A stretch of DNA of 9,205 nt from Pontimonas sp. (GTDB lineage: Bacteria; Actinomycetota; Actinomycetes; Actinomycetales; Microbacteriaceae), in assembly GCA_021741925.1 (NCBI GenBank), contig JAIOWW010000041.1:1-9205 (forward strand). Reading direction: 5' to 3'. The translations under genes and the position numbers were made by a program. The notes beneath the pieces are model-generated. The model worked only from the letters and a program-made list of their open reading frames with translations. It was not told the origin of the DNA and did not search any database. Below are positions 5,726 to 9,205 of the stretch, one piece after another; the first letter of the stretch is position 1; the number at the start of each line of letters is the position of its first letter.

Positions 5726-7051
5726 GTGGACACCGTAATCCTCTTCGTCGTCGGGGTCCTCGTCGTTGCTGTAGGACTTCTGGCGTCGATTGCCCTGCAC
5801 GAATGGGGTCATTATTTCCCGGCCAAGAAATTCGGCGTCTACATTTCACAGTTCATGATCGGCTTCGGGCCCACTCTCTTCTCGAGAACTAAGGGAGACA
5901 CCGAATATGGCGTGAAAGCCATCCCACTGGGTGGGTATGTTGCGATGGCCGGAATGTATGCGCCAAAATCCGGTGAGAAGCCTGAAGCGTCGACCACCGG
6001 TTTCTTTGATCAGGTTGTGGAGGATACCCTCAGTCCACAGACAGCGACCGAGCTCGACATGGATAGCCGCAGCTTTTATCGACTGCCGCTCTATCAACGA
6101 ATCATCATCATGCTGGGTGGTCCTGTCATGAATCTGCTCATCGCGGTTGTGCTGTATGCGGTGATTTTGATGGGGTTCGGGGTGCCCTCCTTGAGTCTTA
6201 CCGTGGGTTCGGTCTCAGAGTGTGTGGTGCCGGCCACTGAATCTCGAAGTGAATGTTTGCCCGATGATCCTCCGGCTCCCGGCGCGGCAGCGGGAATACT
6301 TCCCGGCGACCGCATCCTCAGTGTCGCGGGCGAAGAAGTCGATGAATGGTTTCGCGTCACCGAAATCATTCGGACCTCACCAGGTCGACCTGTGGAAATG
6401 GTGATGGACCGTGGGGGAAAGGCCGTGCCTCTCAGTGTGACGCCACTGTTGAGCGAACGATACGCCTTTGATGAGTCCGGGGAGATTCTCGTGGATGAGG
6501 CGGGGAACCCGGTGGTGGAATACGTCGGGTTTGTCGGTATTGCCTCGTCCTTTGCTCCTGAGCGCCAGAGTGTTACCACTGTTCTCCCAGCTGTGTGGGA
6601 CAACGTCGTGGGTGTTCTGCGGATTATTGTGACGTTGCCCGAAAGGCTTGTCGATGTTGCGCAGGCAGCTTTTGGGACGCAGGAGCGTGACCCTCAGGGA
6701 CCACTCAGTGTGGTCGGAGTCGGTCGTATTGCCGGGGAGATTGCCTCAGGAGACGCCCTGGCTGTGCGCGACCGAGTTGCCAGCCTTGTTGGCATTCTTG
6801 CCTCACTCAATGTCGCTTTGTTCGTTTTCAACCTCATTCCGCTCTTGCCACTCGATGGCGGACATGTCGCGGTCGGTATTTACGAGGGCGCCAAACGTCG
6901 GCTCTACCGGGCACTGGGAAAGAGTGACCCAGGACCGGTGAATGCGAGCAAGCTCATTCCGGTCACACTGGTGATCGTTGCCATCTTGGGGAGCATGAGT
7001 GTGCTGTTGATGTATGCCGACATCGTCAACCCCATCAGGGTGTTGGGCTAG
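5726..7051 (+). CDS. rseP: RseP/Rip1-like site-2 intramembrane zinc metalloprotease
   Basis: A membrane protease that cuts substrates inside the bilayer, typically anti-sigma factors or other single-pass proteins (Rip1 in mycobacteria). Seen: an N-terminal membrane helix (about 3-24) carrying the zinc motif H-E-W-G-H (25-29; His25, Glu26, His29), a second hydrophobic segment (about 126-150) containing G-G-P-V-M-N, a PDZ domain (about 155-240, with A-G-I-L-P-G-D at 189-195), and a C-terminal pair of helices. The third zinc ligand lies in N-L-I-P-L-L-P-L-D-G-G-H (369-380, Asp377), and the last helix is about 409-430. The length (441 aa) is normal for the actinobacterial branch. Two cysteines (166 and 177) lie in an extracytoplasmic loop of the PDZ region and could form a disulfide (inference). 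Its place between dxr and ispG is conserved in Actinobacteria. The natural substrate cannot be told from this window. Confidence 0.95.
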   Translation: MDTVILFVVGVLVVAVGLLASIALHEWGHYFPAKKFGVYISQFMIGFGPTLFSRTKGDTEYGVKAIPLGGYVAMAGMYAPKSGEKPEASTTGFFDQVVEDTLSPQTATELDMDSRSFYRLPLYQRIIIMLGGPVMNLLIAVVLYAVILMGFGVPSLSLTVGSVSECVVPATESRSECLPDDPPAPGAAAGILPGDRILSVAGEEVDEWFRVTEIIRTSPGRPVEMVMDRGGKAVPLSVTPLLSERYAFDESGEILVDEAGNPVVEYVGFVGIASSFAPERQSVTTVLPAVWDNVVGVLRIIVTLPERLVDVAQAAFGTQERDPQGPLSVVGVGRIAGEIASGDALAVRDRVASLVGILASLNVALFVFNLIPLLPLDGGHVAVGIYEGAKRRLYRALGKSDPGPVNASKLIPVTLVIVAILGSMSVLLMYADIVNPIRVLG

Positions 7052-7117
7052 GACTCGCGTTTCACACCTGTGAGCTTCGGTTCAGATTGACGGCTTAAGC
7101 TAGGACCGCATGCTTGA

Positions 7118-7138
7118 GGTGTTCTCGAGCTGAACACC
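7118..7138 (+). other. Perfect 7-bp inverted repeat (hairpin) in the ispG leader
   Basis: GGTGTTC (7118-7124) and GAACACC (7132-7138) are exact reverse complements around a 7-nt loop. The stem ends 2 nt before the ispG Shine-Dalgarno. There is no T-run after it, so it is not an intrinsic terminator. It could be a translational control hairpin, a protein operator, or chance. Confidence 0.4.
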
Positions 7139-7140
7139 AC

Positions 7141-7146
7141 GGAAGG
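7141..7146 (+). promoter_or_regulatory. Shine-Dalgarno of ispG
   Basis: GGAAGG lies 5 nt before GTG 7152 and supports that start over GTG 7158. Confidence 0.7.
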
Positions 7147-7151
7147 ATGGG

Positions 7152-8306
7152 GTGAGAGTGCCAGCAGTCAACCTGGGATTACCCAAAGTCCCGGAAACCC
7201 TCAGCCCTCGTCGTAAGACCCGACAAATCAAGGTCGGCAAGGTGATGGTCGGCAGTGAGCACCAAGTCAGTGTGCAGTCGATGACGACGACGCAGACCAC
7301 CGACATCAACGGAACACTTCAGCAGATTGCGGAGCTCACCGCTACCGGGTGTGACATTGTTCGTGTTGCTGTCCCCACCGGGGATGATGCTGATGCACTC
7401 CCGATCATTGCGAAGAAAAGCCAGATCCCCGTCATTGCGGACATTCACTTCCAGCCCAAGTATGTTTTCCAGGCGATTGATGCCGGGTGCGCTGCTGTGC
7501 GGGTAAACCCCGGCAACATCAAGAAGTTTGATGACAGAGTTGGCGAGATTGCGAAGGCAGCCAAAGACGCTGGTGTCAGCGTCCGCATTGGTGTCAACGC
7601 TGGATCCTTGGACCCGCGTTTGCTGGAGAAGTACGGCAAGCCCACGGCAGAAGCCCTGGTGGAGAGCGCCGTGTGGGAGGCAAGCCTCTTTGAAGAGCAC
7701 GACTTCCATGACTTCAAGATTTCGGTGAAACACAACGACCCCATCGTCATGGTCAAGGCCTACCGTCAGCTGGCCGAGCGAGGTGACTGGCCTTTGCACT
7801 TGGGCGTAACCGAAGCGGGCCCCGCCTTCCAGGGCACCATTAAGTCCTCGGTGGCCTTTGGGATTCTGCTCGGCGAAGGAATCGGCGACACCATTCGGGT
7901 GTCGCTCTCCGCTCCTCCCGCCGAAGAGGTCAAGGTGGGTCTCAAGATCCTCGAGTCTTTGAACCTTCGCGAGCGCAAGTTGGAGATTGTGTCGTGCCCC
8001 AGTTGCGGGCGGGCTCAAGTGGATGTCTATACGTTGGCGGAAGACGTCACCAAAGGCCTCGAAGGCATGACCGTTCCGTTGCGCGTGGCAGTGATGGGCT
8101 GTGTAGTCAACGGACCGGGTGAAGCACGGGAAGCTGATCTGGGTGTCGCTAGTGGTAACGGCAAGGGCCAGATTTTCGTGAAGGGCGAAGTAATCAAGAC
8201 AGTCCCAGAGTCCGAGATCGTCCAGACCCTGATTGACGAAGCCAACCGCCTTGCGGCCGAAATGCCGGACGCCCCGCAAGGCTCACCCGAGGTTGTCACG
8301 GTCTAA
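7152..8306 (+). CDS. ispG: 4-hydroxy-3-methylbut-2-en-1-yl diphosphate synthase IspG (GcpE)
   Basis: Converts 2-C-methyl-D-erythritol 2,4-cyclodiphosphate to HMBPP in the penultimate MEP-pathway step, using a 4Fe-4S cluster and ferredoxin- or flavodoxin-type electrons. Seen: a TIM-barrel N-terminal domain with S-V-Q-S-M-T-T-T (40-47), I-A-D-I-H-F (95-100), R-V-N-P-G-N-I (117-123), S-V-K-H-N-D (191-196) and the G-V-T-E-A-G run (218-223). The C-terminal iron-sulfur domain carries the ligands Cys282, Cys285 (C-P-S-C-G-R), Cys317 (M-G-C-V-V-N-G-P-G-E) and Glu324, matching E. coli Cys270, Cys273, Cys305 and Glu312. At 384 aa it is the short two-domain bacterial form. GTG 7152 is preferred for its Shine-Dalgarno; GTG 7158 is possible and would remove two residues. 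Fe-S loading links it to the cysteine desulfurase upstream. Confidence 0.97.
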   Translation: MRVPAVNLGLPKVPETLSPRRKTRQIKVGKVMVGSEHQVSVQSMTTTQTTDINGTLQQIAELTATGCDIVRVAVPTGDDADALPIIAKKSQIPVIADIHFQPKYVFQAIDAGCAAVRVNPGNIKKFDDRVGEIAKAAKDAGVSVRIGVNAGSLDPRLLEKYGKPTAEALVESAVWEASLFEEHDFHDFKISVKHNDPIVMVKAYRQLAERGDWPLHLGVTEAGPAFQGTIKSSVAFGILLGEGIGDTIRVSLSAPPAEEVKVGLKILESLNLRERKLEIVSCPSCGRAQVDVYTLAEDVTKGLEGMTVPLRVAVMGCVVNGPGEAREADLGVASGNGKGQIFVKGEVIKTVPESEIVQTLIDEANRLAAEMPDAPQGSPEVVTV

Positions 8307-8313
8307 GCCCCGG

Positions 8314-8319
8314 TAGTCT
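8314..8319 (+). promoter_or_regulatory. Candidate -10 element for leaderless proS mRNA
   Basis: TAGTCT fits TANNNT and ends exactly 6 nt before GTG 8326, placing +1 on the start codon. TTGTCA (8293-8298), inside the 3' end of ispG, resembles a -35, but its spacing of 15 bp is short. The 19-nt gap between ispG and proS has no Shine-Dalgarno. Confidence 0.55.
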
Positions 8320-8325
8320 GTTCGG

Positions 8326-9205
8326 GTGCCCACACTTCTCTCACAGCTCTTCGTCCGAACGCTTCGTGAAGATCCGAGTGACGCCGATGTTGCGAGCCAC
8401 AAATGGCTGGTGAGGGCTGGGTACATTCGACGGCAGGCGCCGGGTATTTTTGCGTGGTTACCACTGGGTCTTCGGGTTCGCCAGAACGTTGAGCGCATCG
8501 TTCACGAAGAGATGCAGGCCGCTGGAGCGCAACACGTGCACTTTCCGGCCTTGTTACCCAAAGAGCCTTATGAAGCAACAGGGCGGTGGGAGGAATACGG
8601 CGATGGCATCTTTCGCCTGAAAGATCGCAAGGGCGCTGATTACCTTCTCGCTCCCACCCACGAAGAAGTCTTTACCCTGACGGTCAAAGGCCTGTATTCC
8701 AGCTATAAAGACTTGCCCTTGATGATTTACCAGATCCAGGACAAGTACCGAGACGAGGCCCGTCCACGGGCGGGTCTGCTGCGCGGTCGCGAGTTCTCCA
8801 TGAAGGACGCCTACTCCTTTGACTACACCGACGAGGGTTTGGAAAAGTCCTACCAGGCTCAGCGCGACGCGTATGAGCGGATTTTTCAGCGCCTAGGACT
8901 GGACTATGTCATTGTTCAGGCCGATGCTGGCGCCATGGGCGGCTCCCGCAGTGAAGAGTTTCTGCACCCCACGGAGGTGGGGGAGGACACCTTTGTTCGC
9001 ACGGACGGTGGCTATGCGGCGAACGTGGAGGCCTATCGGGTGACACCACCCGAGGCGCTTCCCTATGACCAAGCTCCGGCTCCCGTGGTGTTTGACTCAC
9101 CCGATACGCCCACCATTGACACTCTTGTTGCGCTCGCCAACGAGCGTCACCCTCGAGAGGGAGCCGCTTGGGAAGCGTCAGACACTCTGAAGAACGTGGT
9201 ACTGA
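8326..9205 (+). CDS. proS: Prolyl-tRNA synthetase, bacterial type, 3' end beyond window (partial)
   Basis: Charges tRNA-Pro with proline. The 293 visible codons carry class II synthetase motif 1 (around residues 39-66, with P-L-G-L-R), the proline/ATP-pocket P-T-H-E-E (110-114), motif 2 (K-Y-R-D-E-A-R-P-R, 140-148, then R-G-R-E-F-S-M-K-D-A-Y), and Q-A-D-A-G-A-M-G-G-S (198-207). From about residue 225 the sequence enters the editing (INS, YbaK-like) insertion typical of bacterial ProRS, recognised by D-S-P-D-T-P-T-I near 257-264, and the window ends inside it. Motif 3 and the anticodon-binding domain are therefore out of view; full-length bacterial enzymes are around 570-600 aa. GTG 8326 is chosen because it gives the normal N-terminus and follows the -10-like hexamer. 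It lies 19 nt after ispG, the usual actinobacterial order. Confidence 0.95.
   Translation, partial: MPTLLSQLFVRTLREDPSDADVASHKWLVRAGYIRRQAPGIFAWLPLGLRVRQNVERIVHEEMQAAGAQHVHFPALLPKEPYEATGRWEEYGDGIFRLKDRKGADYLLAPTHEEVFTLTVKGLYSSYKDLPLMIYQIQDKYRDEARPRAGLLRGREFSMKDAYSFDYTDEGLEKSYQAQRDAYERIFQRLGLDYVIVQADAGAMGGSRSEEFLHPTEVGEDTFVRTDGGYAANVEAYRVTPPEALPYDQAPAPVVFDSPDTPTIDTLVALANERHPREGAAWEASDTLKNVVL

Larger units (their letters stand above)
7052..7151 (+). promoter_or_regulatory. rseP-ispG intergenic region, probable ispG promoter and leader
   Basis: At 100 nt this is the longest gap in the window. Two weak promoter candidates are visible. One is TAAGCT (7096-7101), a TANNNT -10 with no clear -35. 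The other is TTGACG (7087-7092), a good -35, with CATGCT (7109-7114) 16 nt downstream as a poor -10. Either would leave a short leader of roughly 30-45 nt holding the hairpin at 7118-7138. No U-tract terminator for rseP is seen, so read-through from rseP is possible. Confidence 0.35.

Noticed and set aside
7062..7073. Inverted repeat TCACA-CC-TGTGA after rseP, considered as a CRP-type operator or terminator
   Set aside because: The half-sites are in the opposite order and spacing to a CRP site, the stem is only 5 bp with a 2-nt loop, and no T-run follows.
7179..8279. Long open frame of 366 codons on the - strand opposite ispG
   Set aside because: It is an exact antisense shadow of a well-conserved ispG, has no recognisable domain, and arises from the codon bias of the + strand gene.
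1..9205. Search for mobile elements, CRISPR repeats, toxin-antitoxin or defence genes, tRNA genes and riboswitches
   Set aside because: No direct-repeat arrays, transposase-like sequences, tRNA-like cloverleaf or known riboswitch core were seen; gaps are too short to hide them.

Overview
The window looks like an ordinary stretch of a high-GC actinobacterial chromosome, most likely Microbacteriaceae. The reasons are third codon positions dominated by G/C, GTG as the usual start codon, the order dxr-rseP-ispG-proS that is typical of Actinobacteria, and IspG, MnmA and RseP sequences of clearly actinobacterial type. The family-level placement is inference; no rRNA or marker search was possible. 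All recognised genes lie on the + strand and there is almost no non-coding DNA (the longest gap is 100 nt).

Layout. (1) 1-3379: a membrane/lipoprotein-like protein of unknown function, open to the left window edge; a cysteine-free thioredoxin-fold/TPR protein of the YbbN (CnoX) type; and a NifS/IscS-type cysteine desulfurase. They are tightly packed (8-nt overlap, then a 6-nt gap) and look like one transcription unit. (2) 3430-5680: mnmA, the tRNA 2-thiouridylase, and dxr, the second enzyme of the MEP isoprenoid pathway, joined by another 8-nt overlap. (3) 5726-7051: rseP, a site-2 intramembrane protease. (4) 7152-8306: ispG, the 4Fe-4S enzyme of the MEP pathway. (5) 8326-9205: the 5' half of proS, prolyl-tRNA synthetase, cut by the right edge.

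How the genes relate. Cysteine desulfurase releases sulfur from cysteine; MnmA uses such sulfur to thiolate U34 of tRNAs, and IspG needs an iron-sulfur cluster, so a sulfur-supply theme links the two halves. dxr and ispG are two steps of the same isoprenoid precursor pathway, and rseP sits between them as it does across Actinobacteria.

Regulation. Three genes (mnmA, rseP, proS) have a TANNNT -10-like hexamer placed so that transcription would begin at or next to their GTG codon, with no clear Shine-Dalgarno. They are probably leaderless mRNAs with their own promoters. The YbbN-like gene, dxr and ispG instead have good Shine-Dalgarno sequences. I found no mobile element, CRISPR array, RNA gene or convincing terminator, and no undescribed system. 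The best points for a second look are the odd N-terminus of the first gene, the cysteine-free thioredoxin fold, a PLP-site substitution in the cysteine desulfurase, and the leaderless promoter set.
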